This document shows, piece after piece, positions 34,874 through 47,169 of a stretch of DNA of 64,000 bases (within the stretch, counting starts at the first letter, position 1; the number at the start of each line of letters is the position of its first letter). The stretch spans positions 36,489,952-36,553,951 of the forward strand of contig NC_054886.1 of assembly GCF_018320785.1 (NCBI RefSeq), written 5' to 3'. Below the pieces are notes generated by a model. That model saw only the letters and a program-made list of their open reading frames with translations. It was not told where the DNA came from and searched no databases. The translations under genes were made by a program, and so were the position numbers. The DNA comes from Cheilinus undulatus. Taxonomy: Eukaryota > Chordata > Actinopteri > Labriformes > Labridae.

Positions 34874-36118
34874 CAGGTGGAGAAAGTACTAGACTATTGT
34901 ACTCAAGTAAAAGTAAAGTTACTTAAAATAGACTTAAGTAAAAGTAGTAATCTGTAACTCTACTCAAGTAAAAGTCAAAGCTAGTCGTTTAAAACGTACC
35001 CATATTACTGAGTAGCTATTTCTGATACCTGAGGAGGTTTTACAGTAAAAGTCCCGCCCTCAAACACGATGAGCCAATCACAGTGCGTATACCACTCCAG
35101 TACACTAGGACATCGGCTGCCTGGCCGTCCACTGAGATGAATAGGAGAAAGTCAGTTTTCGTCCGGTTTTATGAGTTTTTTTTTTTTTTTTTTTGAGATT
35201 TTAAGTTTAAAAATGGTCCAACGGTGTTCATGGGGTCCATGTTTGTTAGCTGTTGTCCAGAGCGCTCTAGTTAAACTAACGGTAACTCCTGGAGCTTAGC
35301 TTCGTTAACTTATCTGTAATAGAGATAACAAAGGTTGGCAGACGTCATGCTGAATGGTTCAGAGTAAATATACTGTAGCTCCAGACTAACAGAGAGACAC
35401 TCTGGGTAAAGATGGTGAAAAGGCCCTCATATTTTTCTCATATTCTGAGCCTAAAGCTGAACCTCAGTGGCTCTCTGATGCTGATCCTCTATCTGGGGTC
35501 TGAGATTGTGATGCGGTAAATTCTGGCTTATAAATGAAGCTTTTTATCGACCTTCTCAACAATAAAATGATGAATGTATCCCTCCGCTGCGTAGTTTAGA
35601 CCCTTTTGGTGACTTCTAGATGAAATGTGGTCTTTCTGTCTCCAAAAATCATCAGCGGCCTCCAGTGAAACGTCTCCTACTGACACCTGCCATAGCGCCT
35701 GTCAGTGAATGTTGTTTGTCTGAGTGAGTGGAGGGGGCGTGGCTTAGCCATAGGCCACATTTGTCCACGTGTGTATAACCAGGTTGTTGTTAAAAGGTGA
35801 GACTTTACCTAAAGTCAGATGCAGCAGCAGTTTTAGGATGAAATCTGAAATTATTCTCTCTCTGCTGACCGTCATGTTCTGTGAAAGTCAAACTTCAGGA
35901 CATTTTCTTGTTGGCTGAAAGCTGAAATCTCCTCATTTTGGCTTTCAGTGTTTTTTTACTCAGTACTGAATACTTTTAAAAATGTAGTGAGGTACAATAC
36001 TTTCCTCAAAAAGTACTAAAGTAAAAGTAAAAGTAGTGATTTTGAAAAGTACAAGTACACAAAAAGCTGCTCAATAACAGTAACTAGAGTAAATATATTT
36101 AGTTACTCTCTACCCCTG
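34874..36118. mobile_element. Nested element with 'AAGTAAAAGTAAAGTTACTT' ends
   Basis: The left end, CAGGTGGAGAAAGTACTAGA then CTCAAGTAAAAGTAAAGTTA, mirrors the right end AGTTACTCTCTACCCCTG (reverse complement CAGGGGTAGAGAGTAACT). Sub-terminal AAGTAAAAGT words sit at both sides. This is the pattern of a widespread fish non-autonomous hAT-like family. It sits wholly inside the GGCCGG-ended element, so it inserted later. Confidence 0.6.
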
Positions 36119-36419
36119 GTCTCTGTGTTTCGTACATAAATGTAAGTTTTCACCATGAACACATTAAAAAGGTTTTTTTTTTTTAGTTTGAGATGATGAT
36201 GAGGAGGGTCTCCTAAAGAATGACTGACAGAGAGGAAGAGGAGGAAGTCCAGCTCCTTCACAGATGTGTGCAGAGAGGTAAAACCCAGAACATCCCATCA
36301 GAGACAGAGGACTGGAGGACTTCCTGGTCTCCCAGAGACAACCACAGTCCTCCCTAGATCCACAACAGTCCAGATTCTGGATCTAATACTATTATGTAGA
36401 GGGACGATCATCAGTGGAC

Positions 36420-36607
36420 TACAGAGACAGTTCAGACCCACTGGTCCGGTCCAGGAGTCTGGTTTAACTGGTTTAGAGAATCTACAGAGACAGTTCAGAC
36501 CCACTGGTCCGGTCCAGGAGTCTGGTTTAACTGGTTTAGAGAATCTACAGAGACAGTTCAGACCCACTGGTCCGGTCCAGGAGTCTGGTTTAACTGGTTT
36601 AGAGTGT
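36420..36607 (+). repeat. 63-bp tandem triplication
   Basis: Three near-perfect 63-bp units containing CAGAGACAGTTCAGACCCAC and GGTCCGGTCCAGGAGTCTGG. As 63 is divisible by 3, the frame stays open (LQRQFRPTGPVQESGLTGLEN per unit), but nothing else suggests a gene. Confidence 0.9.
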
Positions 36608-37276
36608 TAGATGGTGTTTCTCTCAGTATCTCTGATGTGGGTGGAACTAAAATGGACTCAGTCTCAGGTCCTGTTTCCTCATGTTTCTCCACTGGGGTTT
36701 AGATCAGGTGTGCTCAGATTATCTAGCATTGACTGCATCAGTAACAGGGATCAAGGTTTAGGGTCCCAGTCAAACTTTGCTCAGGGCCCCAGGTAACCCT
36801 GGACCGGCCCTGGTGATATGTCATTTACATGAATATTTAGGAAAACAAGAGAAAAATGTCATTTGTTTTAACCAGCTTAAATATCGTCGTATCCCGTCTC
36901 TGTGGAGCAGCCGTCCTGGTGCTCTCCTGTCTTGGGAACGAAGCTCCGGTCTCACATGGATCAGGAGTTCTGTGCTCATCAGAGTCATGTTTGAATTTCT
37001 GGAATCTGGTTTAGCAGGAAGAGGGAAGGCCGGCATGTGACAACGGCGTTCAACTCTGATCAGATTCTCTCGTCTGTCAGACCCTGAGGGGACCACAGTA
37101 GAGTCAGCAGAGATTTATCCTGAAGGTGGATCAACCAATCAGCTCTCACAGACACTGAAGGTCAGAGTTCACGGAGGAAATATCAGAGAGAAGACCAGCT
37201 ACGGTCTAGGTAGTCTGCTGTCTGTCTTTAGTCTAAGGAGTGAAATATTTCTGTCCTCAGCTCCTCTGTCTCAGAG

Positions 37277-39039
37277 ATGGTGGTTAGAGTCACTGTGGAT
37301 GGACCGAAGGAGGAGAGAGTGGAGGTGGAGGTATGTGAGACTGAAGAGGAGCTGAAGAGATTCACCGTACGACAGCTGAAGGAGAAGATCTGTGCTCTAC
37401 CAGGATACACAGGTGGCTGATGACATTTCCTCTCATTACTGTAACTGAGGAGCTTTATGTGGTTTTAAAACCACTACTTTAACTCTTAGCTTTGGACTGA
37501 ATTACATTCTTTAAACCAGAGGTGTCAAACTCAGTCACAGCAGGGACCAGGTTCTGAACCTGGGTCTGACCTGAGGGCCGAATAATTTAGAGTCTAAATA
37601 AATAAATAAACATAACAGGGTGGATGTTTCACCAAAAAATGTCAACCTCATTTTCACCAGCAATGAATTATGGGGGTGAAAAACTTGGCACTGATGATGA
37701 CTGATTTTGTTATTAAAAGGTGAACGTGGTAAGTTAAATACTCAAAACCTGGGATAAAAACTCAAACTTTGACATTTGAAAGGCAAAAACATGACATTAA
37801 ACAATCAAAATAATGTTTTTAAACCGCAAAATATGAGATCCAATTCAAAATCATGATTTTTAACAGTCAAAATATGAGGAAAACATCAAAATCACAACTT
37901 TAAAATATCAAAATATGAGATCCAATTCAAAATCATGATTTTTAACAGTCAAAATATGAGGAAAACATCAAAATCACAACTTTAAAATATCAAAATATGA
38001 GATCCAATTCAAAATCATGATTTTTAACAGTCAAAATATGAAATGAAATTTAAAATCATGAGATTAAAGGTAAAAAAAAGTTGATAAAAGTCCAAATCAT
38101 GACTTTAAAGGGTCAAAAAACTGAGATTAACTTTAAAATCACAAGTTGTGAGGTAAAAAAAAAAAATAGATAAAAGTCAAAGTTATGAGTTAAAAAAGGT
38201 CAAAACACAATATAAAAGTCCAGATCATGACTTTAAAGGTCAAAATAGGTTTTGAAATGTAAAATTATAAATCTTTAAGGTAAAGTTATGAGATAAAGGT
38301 CAAAGTTATGAGTTGTAAAGGTTAAAATATGAAATAAAAAGTCAAAACCAGAACTTTTAGTCAGAACTGTGACAGGCAACAACCCAGAGGAAAAACACAG
38401 ATTTCTTCCCCACACTCCTGACGTTTTTATTAATCATCCAGGTTAAGTTTACATTTTTATACTGGAGGAAATCTGCAGACCTAACATATATGATCTGGTG
38501 GGCCGGGTTTAACTACACCACAGGGCGGATTTGGCCCCCGGGCCTCGAGTTTGACACCCCTGCTTTAAAGCATCGAGTAAAAATAAAGACTAAAACCTCC
38601 ACAAGGGTCCGTCTGATCCTGATCAGCTGGTAGAGCCTGACTTTAGTCCTAAACTCAGCTGAACCAGGATGATCAACCCCCCACCGTCTCCCTGAGGGTC
38701 TCTGACACCCAGGTCCATCTTAAATACCAGAGGTACTACTTTGACCTGAGTCCGGCAGTCTGGGACTCTTTCCACCTCAGCCTACAGTTTCACAGACCTG
38801 GTCTCTGGTCCTTGGACCACAGGTCCAGCTTTGACTCCTCTCTGTGTTTCAGGGTTTAGCTTGTTCTAACGGTCTGTCTGTGTGTGATAGGTGGAGAAGA
38901 TGATCTACTGCTGGTCTTCAACAACAGGGAGTTAGACGAGGACTCCGCCCTCCTCTCTCACTATGGCGTCCGACACGACTCTGTCATGACGGTGTATTTA
39001 AGAGAGCCAGCAGTACCATCAGGAGCACACTTCTGGTAA
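37277..39039 (+). CDS. Ubiquitin-like protein, tandem copy 2 (two exons)
   Basis: Exons 37277-37412 and 38891-39039, phase 1 junction, canonical GT/AG, 94 aa. It starts MVVRVTVDGPKEERVEVEV and the helix reads FTVRQLKEKICALPGYTG. Exon 2 gives GEDDLLLVFNNRELDEDSAL, LSHYGVRHDSVMTVYLRE and the end PAVPSGAHFW. The order of strands and helix follows ubiquitin (VEV.., LKEKI, LVFNNRELDED, YGV, VYLR), with an insert of about 8 residues (CETEEELKRF) before the helix. The terminal Gly-Gly is replaced by GAHFW, so it is not expected to be conjugated. Exon 1 resembles copy 1 while exon 2 is of the copy 3/4 type, a chimera. An AATAAA lies at 39330. GTAAAG overlapping the stop could act as an alternative donor. 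Confidence 0.7.
37517..38562. mobile_element. hAT-like non-autonomous element in UBL intron 1 (copy a)
   Basis: The ends CAGAGGTGTCAAACTCAGTC and GAGTTTGACACCCCTG form a terminal inverted repeat. They are flanked by CTTTAAAC (37509-37516) and CTTTAAAG (38563-38570), a 7/8 match to an 8-bp target duplication, as expected for hAT. Internally there is no transposase, only a tandem array of TCAAAATATGAGATCCAATT-type units. Duplicated with the host blocks at 41271-42233 and 44936-45896. Confidence 0.8.
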
Positions 39040-39099
39040 AGCAGATAACTTTTCTTGGAACAGTTTAAGCTGGTCTTTGATTTTAAAAAGTGACTGTAA

Positions 39100-39840
39100 A
39101 CCTATAGGTTCTCAAAGTGCGGCCCGCCAGCCAATGGCGGCCCACAGAAACATTTCTGGCGGCCCTCAATTGTTAAGACAGGAAGCGAGGCACACTGAGA
39201 CTGACTGTTTGTTCTAAATACGTTTTCACATCATCTGAAGTGGACTGCACCCAGGACTGTTATACCCAGATCTGACTGTAGGGGGCAGCAAACTCTGGGA
39301 TTTTAGCCATTTTTACACTCAGATCCCACAATAAAGACCAAAAGGATCCCCGTCTCCGTTCCGCAGCGAGCAGCTCACACAAAGGTGTAACAGAGCCGTG
39401 CACGCACGAGGTCACACACACCTCGGCGTCCCGTAATCAGACGGCAGCTGCTTTCAGTGAAACTCAAAACTCTGGATTTCTCAGTTCTAAACTTGGTGTT
39501 TTCTAAATGAAATACGGGGAAAATAACACGAACTTTCATTTTAAACAATTATATCAAATAGACTTTTTTCCCTCCATGTTTCTGAGTCGGAGGTCCGACA
39601 TCAAGCAGTGTCACAGCGCACTATTTATGTCAGAGGTCGGAGACTTCAGAGTACCGAGCTCACCTGAACACATCATGGAGCGTTTCAGAGCAGAGGTGTG
39701 TCTGCGGTCTCCTCTCCTGTAGAGTGTGACCAGCTCTCTAACCTCAGTCTCCAGTTATCCTCTTTATTCTTGGTTCTAGCCCGCTGGTGTTTTATAACAT
39801 GTAATGCTGCTCCATTAATCTGCACTGGTTTTAAATCTCC
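39100..39840. other. Intergenic part of duplicated block, with CGGCCC-rich remnant
   Basis: Starts near TTCTCAAAGTGCGGCCCGCC, an opening I associate with a fish hAT-like repeat. It carries a 71-codon open frame at 39507-39722 (MKYGENNTNF..), preserved in the copy at 43178-43393 but with no family match that I recognise. In the third block a one-base loss in the GGGG run near 46840 breaks that frame, which argues against a coding role. Confidence 0.45.
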
Positions 39841-39844
39841 CTTT

Positions 39845-40760
39845 AATGGAGACAGCAGGGCGAGAAATGGGATAAAATGGCAAAAATGAGCAAAACATTG
39901 CAAAAAAATCTCAAAAACTGGCAAAAACGTGGGGAAAAAGTGGTATTTAATGGCAAAAGACAGATAAATGGCCAAAAAGCTGCAAAATATAGTGAAATAG
40001 GGCGAAAAATGGGATAAAAAATGTCAAAAAAAGAAGAAAAAAATTGCAAAAAATATCAAATTGGCAAAAAGTGGGGAAAAAGTGGTATTTAATGGCAAAA
40101 TGTAACTGAAATGGGCAACAATGGGTGAAAAGTGGCAAAAAATGGAAAAAAGTGGCAAAATTGGCAACAAAGTAGGAAAAAAGTGGTATTTAAAGGCAAA
40201 AGGTATCGTTAATGGATGAAAAGTGGAAGAAATGGATAAAAAGTTTCAAAATGGATAAAAATGGAAAAAAGGTGGTGAAATAGTGGTTTTTAATGGAAAA
40301 AGACAGATAATTGGCCAAATAGCTGCAAAATATAGTGAAATAGGGCGAAAAATGGGATAAAAAATGGCAAAAAAAGAAGTAAAAAATTGCAAAAAAATAT
40401 CAAAAATTAGCAAAAAAAAGTGGTATTTAATGACAAAATGTAACTGAAATGGGCAACAATGGGTGAAAAGCAACAAAAAAAAATGGAAAAAGTGGCAAAA
40501 ATGGGTAAAAAAAAGTAGGAAAAAGTGGTATTTAATGGCAAAAGGTATCATAAATGGATGAAAAGTGGAAAAAATGAATACAAAAGTTACAAAAACGTAT
40601 CAAAAATCAGCATAAAGGTGGGGAAAATGTGGTATTTAATGGCAAAAGGTATTGTAAATGGTTGAAAAGTAGAAAAGAAAGGGACTAAAAGTTTTTTTAA
40701 AAATTATCAAAAATTGGCAGAAAGGTGGGAAAATGTGGTATTTAATGGCCAAATGTAATT
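39845..40760 (-). repeat. T-rich 'gccattaaataccactttt' element, UBL block 1
   Basis: On the minus strand the sequence is an irregular series of TTTTGCCATTAAATACCAC, TTTTTGCCAATTTT and CATCCATTTATC-type words about 60-100 bp apart. It is the same family as 500-1144, 55371-56163 and 62640-63190. It is also present at 43520-44410 and 47170-48070. Open frames rich in F, H, L and P here are artefacts. Confidence 0.75.
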
Positions 40761-41030
40761 CCAAGATTTCTGCCGCATACGTTTATCTTGTGGTCTGGAT
40801 ATTTGCATACGTGAAGTAAGGACACCCAACATTGTGACTTTATATTTATGTTTTAAAACTGGAATAGTAGAATTCCCCCTCTTGAAGGTTTTCTCCAGTT
40901 TTGCCAGGTTTAGCCTCATTTTTAATTGAAATGTGTAGTCTGCTGTCTGTCTTTAGTCTATGAGTGAAATATTTCTGCTCTCAGCCCTCAGACAGAGGGA
41001 ACGCTGGTCACTGGAACAAACGTCTCAGAG

Positions 41031-42710
41031 ATGGCCGTTAAAGTCATTTTGATAGTAACAAGGAGGGAGACATTCGAGGTGGAGGTATGTGAGACTGAAG
41101 AGGAGCTGAAGAGATTCACCGTACGACAGCTGAAGGAGAAGATCTGTGGTCTGAGAAAATACAAAGGTAACTGATGACAGTTCCTCTCATTACTGTAACT
41201 GAGGAGCTTTATGTGGTTTTAAAACCACTACTTTAACTCTTAGCTTTGGACTGAATTACATTCTTTAAACCAGAGGTGTCAAACTCAGTCACAGCAGGGA
41301 CCAGGTTCTGAACCTGGGTCTGACCTGAGGGCCGAATAATTTAGAGTCTAAATAAATAAATAAACATAACAGGGTGGATGTTTCACCAAAAAATGTCAAC
41401 CTCATTTTCACCAGCAATGAATTATGGGGGTGAAAAACTTGGCACTGATGATGACTGATTTTGTTATTAAAAGGTGAACGTGGTAAGTTAAATACTCAAA
41501 ACCTGGGATAAAAACTCAAACTTTGACATTTGAAAGGCAAAAACATGACATTAAACAATCAAAATAATGTTTTTAAACCGCAAAATATGAGATCCAATTC
41601 AAAATCATGATTTTTAACAGTCAAAATATGAGGAAAACATCAAAATCACAACTTTAAAATATCAAAATATGAGATCCAATTCAAAATCATGATTTTTAAC
41701 AGTCAAAATATGAAATGAAATTTAAAATCATGAGATTAAAGGTAAAAAAAAGTTGATAAAAGTCCAAATCATGACTTTAAAAGGTCAAAAAACTGAGATT
41801 AACTTTAAAATCACAAGTTGTGAGGTAAAAAAAAAAATAGATAAAAGTCAAAGTTATGAGTTAAAAAAGGTCAAAACACAATATAAAAGTCCAGATCATG
41901 ACTTTAAAGGTCAAAATAGGTTTTGAAATGTAAAATTATAAATCTTTAAGGTAAAGTTATGAGATAAAGGTCAAAGTTATGAGTTGTAAAGGTTAAAATA
42001 TGAAATAAAAAGTCAAAACCAGAACTTTTAGTCAGAACTGTGACAGGCAACAACCCAGAGGAAAAACACAGATTTCTTCCCCACACTCCTGACGTTTTTA
42101 TTAATCATCCAGGTTAAGTTTACATTTTTATACTGGAGGAAATCTGCAGACCTAACATATATGATCTGGTGGGCCGGGTTTAACTACACCACAGGGCGGA
42201 TTTGGCCCCCGGGCCTCGAGTTTGACACCCCTGCTTTAAAGCATCGAGTAAAAATAAAGACTAAAACCTCCACAAGGGTCCGTCTGATCCTGATCAGCTG
42301 GTAGAGCCTGACTTTAGTCCTAAACTCAGCTGAACCAGGATGATCAACCCCCCACCGTCTCCCTGAGGGTCTCTGACACCCAGGTCCATCTTAAATACCA
42401 GAGGTACTACTTTGACCTGAGTCCGGCAGTCTGGGACTCTTTCCACCTCAGCCTACAGTTTCACAGACCTGGTCTCTGGTCCTTGGACCACAGGTCCAGC
42501 TGTGACTCCTCTCTGTGTTTCAGGGTTTAGCTTGTTCTAACGGTCTGTCTGTGTGTGATAGGTGGAGAAGATGATCTACTGCTGGTCTTCAACAACAGGG
42601 AGTTAGACGAGGACTCCGCCCTCCTCTCTCACTATGGCGTCCGACACGACTCTGTCATGACGGTGTATTTAAGAGAGCCAGCAGTACCATCAGGAGCACA
42701 CTTCTGGTAA
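41031..42710 (+). CDS. Ubiquitin-like protein, tandem copy 3 (two exons)
   Basis: Exons 41031-41166 (136 nt) and 42562-42710 (149 nt), 94 aa, phase 1 splice at ..YKG|GEDD. The N-terminus is MAVKVILIVTRRETFEVEV, followed by CETEEELKRFTV, the helix RQLKEKICGLRKYKG, then the same exon 2 product as copy 2, ending YLREPAVPSGAHFW. Beta-strand 1 (VKVILIV) and the LLLVFNNRELDED segment match the ubiquitin fold. There is no Gly-Gly. The upstream region (40935-41030) has a 5' acceptor CTGCTCTCAG and differs from the 5' region of copies 1 and 2. The encoded protein is identical to that of copy 4, consistent with very recent duplication. Function unknown. Confidence 0.7.
41271..42233. mobile_element. hAT-like non-autonomous element in UBL intron 1 (copy b)
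   Basis: Duplicate of the element at 37517-38562 with the same CAGAGGTGTCAAACTC / GAGTTTGACACCCCTG ends and the same CTTTAAAC/CTTTAAAG flanks. It is about 83 bp shorter, having one fewer internal tandem unit. It was carried by the segmental duplication and is not an independent insertion. Confidence 0.8.
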
Positions 42711-43519
42711 AGCAGATAACTTTTCTTGGAACAGTTTAAGCTGGTCTTTGATTTTAAAAAGTGACTGTAAACCTATAGGTTCTCAAAGTGCGGCCCGCCA
42801 GCCAATGGCGGCCCACAGAAACATTTCTGGCGGCCCTCAATTGTTAAGACAGGAAGCGAGGCACACTGAGACTGACTGTTTGTTCTAAATACGTTTTCAC
42901 ATCATCTGAAGTGGACTGCACCCAGGACTGTTATACCCAGATCTGACTGTAGGGGGCAGCAAACTCTGGGATTTTAGCCATTTTTACACTCAGATCCCAC
43001 AATAAAGACCAAAAGGATCCCCGTCTCTGTTCCGCAGCGAGCAGTTCACACAAAGGTGTAACAGAGCCGTGCACGCACGAGGTCACACACACCTCGGCGT
43101 CCCGTAATCAGATGGCAGCTGCTTTCAGTGAAACTCAAAACTCTGGATTTCTCAGTTCTAAACTTGGTGTTTTCTAAATGAAATACGGGGAAAATAACAC
43201 GAACTTTCATTTTAAACAATTATATCAAATAGACTTTTTTCCCTCCATGTTTCTGAGTCGGAGGTCCGACATCAAGCAGTGTCACAGCGCACTATTTATG
43301 TCAGAGGTCGGAGACTTCAGAGTACCGAGCTCACCTGAACACATCATGGAGCGTTTCAGAGCAGAGGTGTGTCTGCGGTCTCCTCTCCTGTAGAGTGTGA
43401 CCAGCTCTCTAACCTCAGTCTCCAGTTATCCTCTTTATTCTTGGTTCTAGCCCGCTGGTGTTTTATAACATGTAATGCTGCTCCATTAATCTGCACTGGT
43501 TTTTAAATCTCCCTTTAAT

Positions 43520-44410
43520 GGAGACAGCAGGGCGAGAAATGGGATAAAAATGGCAAAAAATGAGCAAAACATTGCAAAAAAATCTCAAAAACTGGCAAAA
43601 ACGTGGGGAAAAAGTGGTATTTAATGGCAAAAGACAGATAAATGGCCAAAAAGCTGCAAAATATAGTGAAATAGGGCGAAAAATGGGATAAAAAAAAATG
43701 GCAAAAAATAGAAAAAATTGCAAAAAAATATCAAATTGGCAAAAAGTGGGGAAAAAGTGGTATTTAATGGCAAAATGTAACTGAAATGGGCAACAATGGG
43801 TGAAAAGTGGCAAAAAATGGAAAAAAGTGGCAAAAATTGGTGAAAAAAGTAGGAAAAAAGTGGTATTTAAAGGCAAAAGGTATCGTTAATGGATGAAAAG
43901 TGGAAGAAATGGATAAAAAGTATCAAAAATGTATAAAATTGGCAAAAAGGTGGGGAAAAAGTGGTATTTAATGGCAAAAGACAGATAAATGGCCAAATAG
44001 CTGCAAAATATAGTGAAATAGGGCGAAAAATGTGATAAAAAATGGCAAAAAGAAGTAAAAATTGCAAAAAATATCAAAATTAGCAAAAAAGTGGTATTTA
44101 ATGACAAAATGTAACTGAAATGGGCAACAATGGGTGAAAAGCAACAAAAAAATGGAAAAAGTGGCAAAATGGGTAAAAAAATTAGTAAAAAGTGGTATTT
44201 AATGGCAAAAGGTATCATAAATGGATGAAAAGTGGAAAAAATGAATACAAAAGTTACAAAAACGTATCAAAAATCAGCATAAAGGTGGGGAAAATGTGGT
44301 ATTTAATGGCAAAAGGTATTGTAAATGGTTGAAAAGTAGAAAAGAAAGGGACTAAAAGTTTTTAAAAATTATCAAAATTGGCAGAAAGGTGGGAAAATGT
44401 GGTATTTAAT
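43520..44410 (-). repeat. T-rich element, UBL block 2
   Basis: Duplicate of 39845-40760 with small homopolymer indels. Confidence 0.75.
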
Positions 44411-44695
44411 GGCCAAATGTAATTCCAAGATTTCTGCAGCATCGCTTATCTTGTGGTCTGGATATTTGCATACGTGAAGTAAGGACACCCAACATTGTGA
44501 CTTTATATTTATGTTTTAAAAACTGGAATAGTAGAATTCCCCCTCTTGAAGGTTTTCTCCAGTTTTGCCAGGTTTAGCCTCATTTTTAATTGAAATGTGT
44601 AGTCTGCTGTCTGTCTTTAGTCTATGAGTGAAATATTTCTGCTCTCAGCCCTCAGACAGAGGAGAACGCTGGTCACTGGAACAAACGTCTCAGAG

Positions 44696-46373
44696 ATGGC
44701 CGTTAAAGTCATTTTGATAGTAACAAGGAGGGAGACATTCGAGGTGGAGGTATGTGAGACTGAAGAGGAGCTGAAGAGATTCACCGTACGACAGCTGAAG
44801 GAGAAGATCTGTGGTCTGAGAAAATACAAAGGTAACTGATGACAGTTCCTCTCATTACTGTAACTGAGGAGCTTTATGTGGTTTTAAAACCACTACTTTA
44901 ACTCTTAGCTTTGGACTGAATTACATTCTTTAAACCAGAGGTGTCAAACTCAGTCACAGCAGGGACCAGGTTCTGAACCTGGGTCTGACCTGAGGGCCGA
45001 ATAATTTAGAGTCTAAATAAATAAATAAACATAACAGGGTGGATGTTTCACCAAAAAATGTCAACCTCATTTTCACCAGCAATGAATTATGGGGGTGAAA
45101 AACTTGGCACTGATGATGACTGATTTTGTTATTAAAAGGTGAACGTGGTAAGTTAAATACTCAAAACCTGGGATAAAAACTCAAACTTTGACATTTGAAA
45201 GGCAAAAACATGACATTAAACAATCAAAATAATGTTTTTAAACCGCAAAATATGAGATCCAATTCAAAATCATGATTTTTAACAGTCAAAATATGAGGAA
45301 AACATCAAAATCACAACTTTAAAATATCAAAATATGAGATCCAATTCAAAATCATGATTTTTAACAGTCAAAATATGAAATGAAATTTAAAATCATGAGA
45401 TTAAAGGTAAAAAAAAGTTGATAAAAGTCCAAATCATGACTTTAAAAGGTCAAAAAACTGAGATTAACTTTAAAATCACAAGTTGTGAGGTAAAAAAAAA
45501 AATAGATAAAAGTCAAAGTTATGAGTTAAAAAAGGTCAAAACACAATATAAAAGTCCAGATCATGACTTTAAAGGTCAAAATAGGTTTTGAAATGTAAAA
45601 TTATAAATCTTTAAGGTAAAGTTATGAGATAAAGGTCAAAGTTATGAGTTGTAAAGGTTAAAATATGAAATAAAAAGTCAAAACCAGAACTTTTAGTCAG
45701 AACTGTGACAGGCAACAACCCAGAGGAAAAACACAGATTTCTTCCCACACTCCTGACGTTTTATTAATCATCCAGGTTAAGTTTACATTTTTATACTGGA
45801 GGAAATCTGCAGACCTAACATATATGATCTGGTGGGCCGGGTTTAACTACACCACAGAGGCGGATTTGGCCCCGGGCCTCGAGTTTGACACCCCTGCTTT
45901 AAAGCATCGAGTAAAAATAAAGACTAAAACCTCCACAAGGGTCCGTCTGATCCTGATCAGCTGGTAGAGCCTGACTTTAGTCCTAAACTCAGCTGAACCA
46001 GGATGATCAACCCCCCACCGTCTCCCTGAGGGTCTCTGACACCCAGGTCCATCTTAAATACCAGAGGTACTACTTTGACCTGAGTCCGGCAGTCTGGGAC
46101 TCTTTCCACCTCAGCCTACAGTTTCACAGACCTGGTCTCTGGTCCTTGGACCACAGGTCCAGCTTTGACTCCTCTCTGTGTTTCAGGGTTTAGCTTGTTC
46201 TAACGGTCTGTCTGTGTGTGATAGGTGGAGAAGATGATCTACTGCTGGTCTTCAACAACAGGGAGTTAGACGAGGACTCCGCCCTCCTCTCTCACTATGG
46301 CGTCCGACACGACTCTGTCATGACGGTGTATTTAAGAGAGCCAGCAGTACCATCAGGAGCACACTTCTGGTAA
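44696..46373 (+). CDS. Ubiquitin-like protein, tandem copy 4 (two exons)
   Basis: Exons 44696-44831 and 46225-46373, 94 aa, the same predicted protein as copy 3 (MAVKVILIV.. to ..VPSGAHFW). A GGAGAACG in place of GGGAACG just upstream leaves the frame open to an earlier ATG at 44624 (MSEIFLLSALRQRR..). That stretch contains the CTGCTCTCAG acceptor sequence seen in the other copies, so the ATG at 44696 is preferred. Like copy 3, it lacks a conjugation Gly-Gly and has the eight-residue insert before the helix. Intron 1 carries the hAT-like element. Confidence 0.7.
44936..45896. mobile_element. hAT-like non-autonomous element in UBL intron 1 (copy c)
   Basis: Third duplicate, same ends and flanking CTTTAAAC/CTTTAAAG. 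It differs from copy b by a few single-base indels (for example the C-runs near 45745 and 45870). Confidence 0.8.
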
Positions 46374-47169
46374 AGCAGATAACTTTTCTTGGAACAGTTT
46401 AAGCTGGTCTTTGATTTTAAAAAGTGACTGTAAACCTATAGGTTCTCAAAGTGCGCCCAGCCAATGGCGGCCCACAGAAACATTTCTGGCGGCCCTCAAT
46501 TGTTAAGACAGGAAGCGAGGCACACTGAGACTGACTGTTTGTTCTAAATACGTTTTCACATCATCTGAAGTGGACTGCACCCAGGACTGTTATACCCAGA
46601 TCTGACTGTAGGGGGCAGCAAACTCTGGGATTTTAGCCATTTTACACTCAGATCCCACAATAAAGACCAAAGGATCCCGTCTCCGTTCCGCAGCGAGCAG
46701 CTCACACAAAGGTGTAACAGAGCCGTGCATGAGGTCACACACACCTCGGCGTCCCGTAATCAGACGGCAGCTGCTTTCAGTGAAACTCAAAACTCTGGAT
46801 TTCTCAGTTCTAAACTTGGTGTTTTCTAAATGAAATACGGGAAAATAACACGAACTTTCATTTTAAACAATTATATCAAATAGACTTTTTCCCTCCATGT
46901 TTCTGAGTCGGAGGTCCGACATCAAGCAGTGTCACAGCGCACTATTTATGTCAGAGGTCGGAGACTTCAGAGTACCGAGCTCACCTGAACACATCATGGA
47001 GCGTTTCAGAGCAGAGGTGTGTCTGCGGTCTCCTCTCCTGTAGAGTGTGACCAGCTCTCTAACCTCAGTCTCCAGTTATCCTCTTTATTCTTGGTTCTAG
47101 CCCGCTGGTGTTTTATAACATGTAATGCTGCTCCATTAATCTGCACTGGTTTTTAAATCTCTCTTTAAT

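Larger units (their letters stand above)
34271..36813. mobile_element. Candidate DNA element with GGCCGG ends, host to nested inserts
   Basis: The left end is CCAGAGCCGGCCTGAGG with TTAGGGGCCCGTCCC. The right end in reverse complement reads CCAGGGCCGGTCCAGGG with CCTGGGGCCCTGAGC, so about 10 of the outer 13 bases match as an inverted repeat, with GGGGCCC internal to both. It contains the nested element at 34874-36118 and a 63-bp triplication at 36420-36607. No transposase frame is present. No convincing 8-bp target duplication was found. Confidence 0.5.

Noticed and set aside
36266..36610. 114-codon frame containing three LQRQFRPTGPVQESGLTGLE repeats
   Set aside because: It arises from a 63-bp triplication inside a transposon-like element. 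There are no splice sites or homologues that I recognise.
39507..39722. 71-codon open frame (MKYGENNTNF..) conserved in the duplicated blocks
   Set aside because: Its preservation in two blocks is explained by recent duplication, and the third block is broken by a one-base loss. It lies in transposon-like sequence and matches no family that I recognise.
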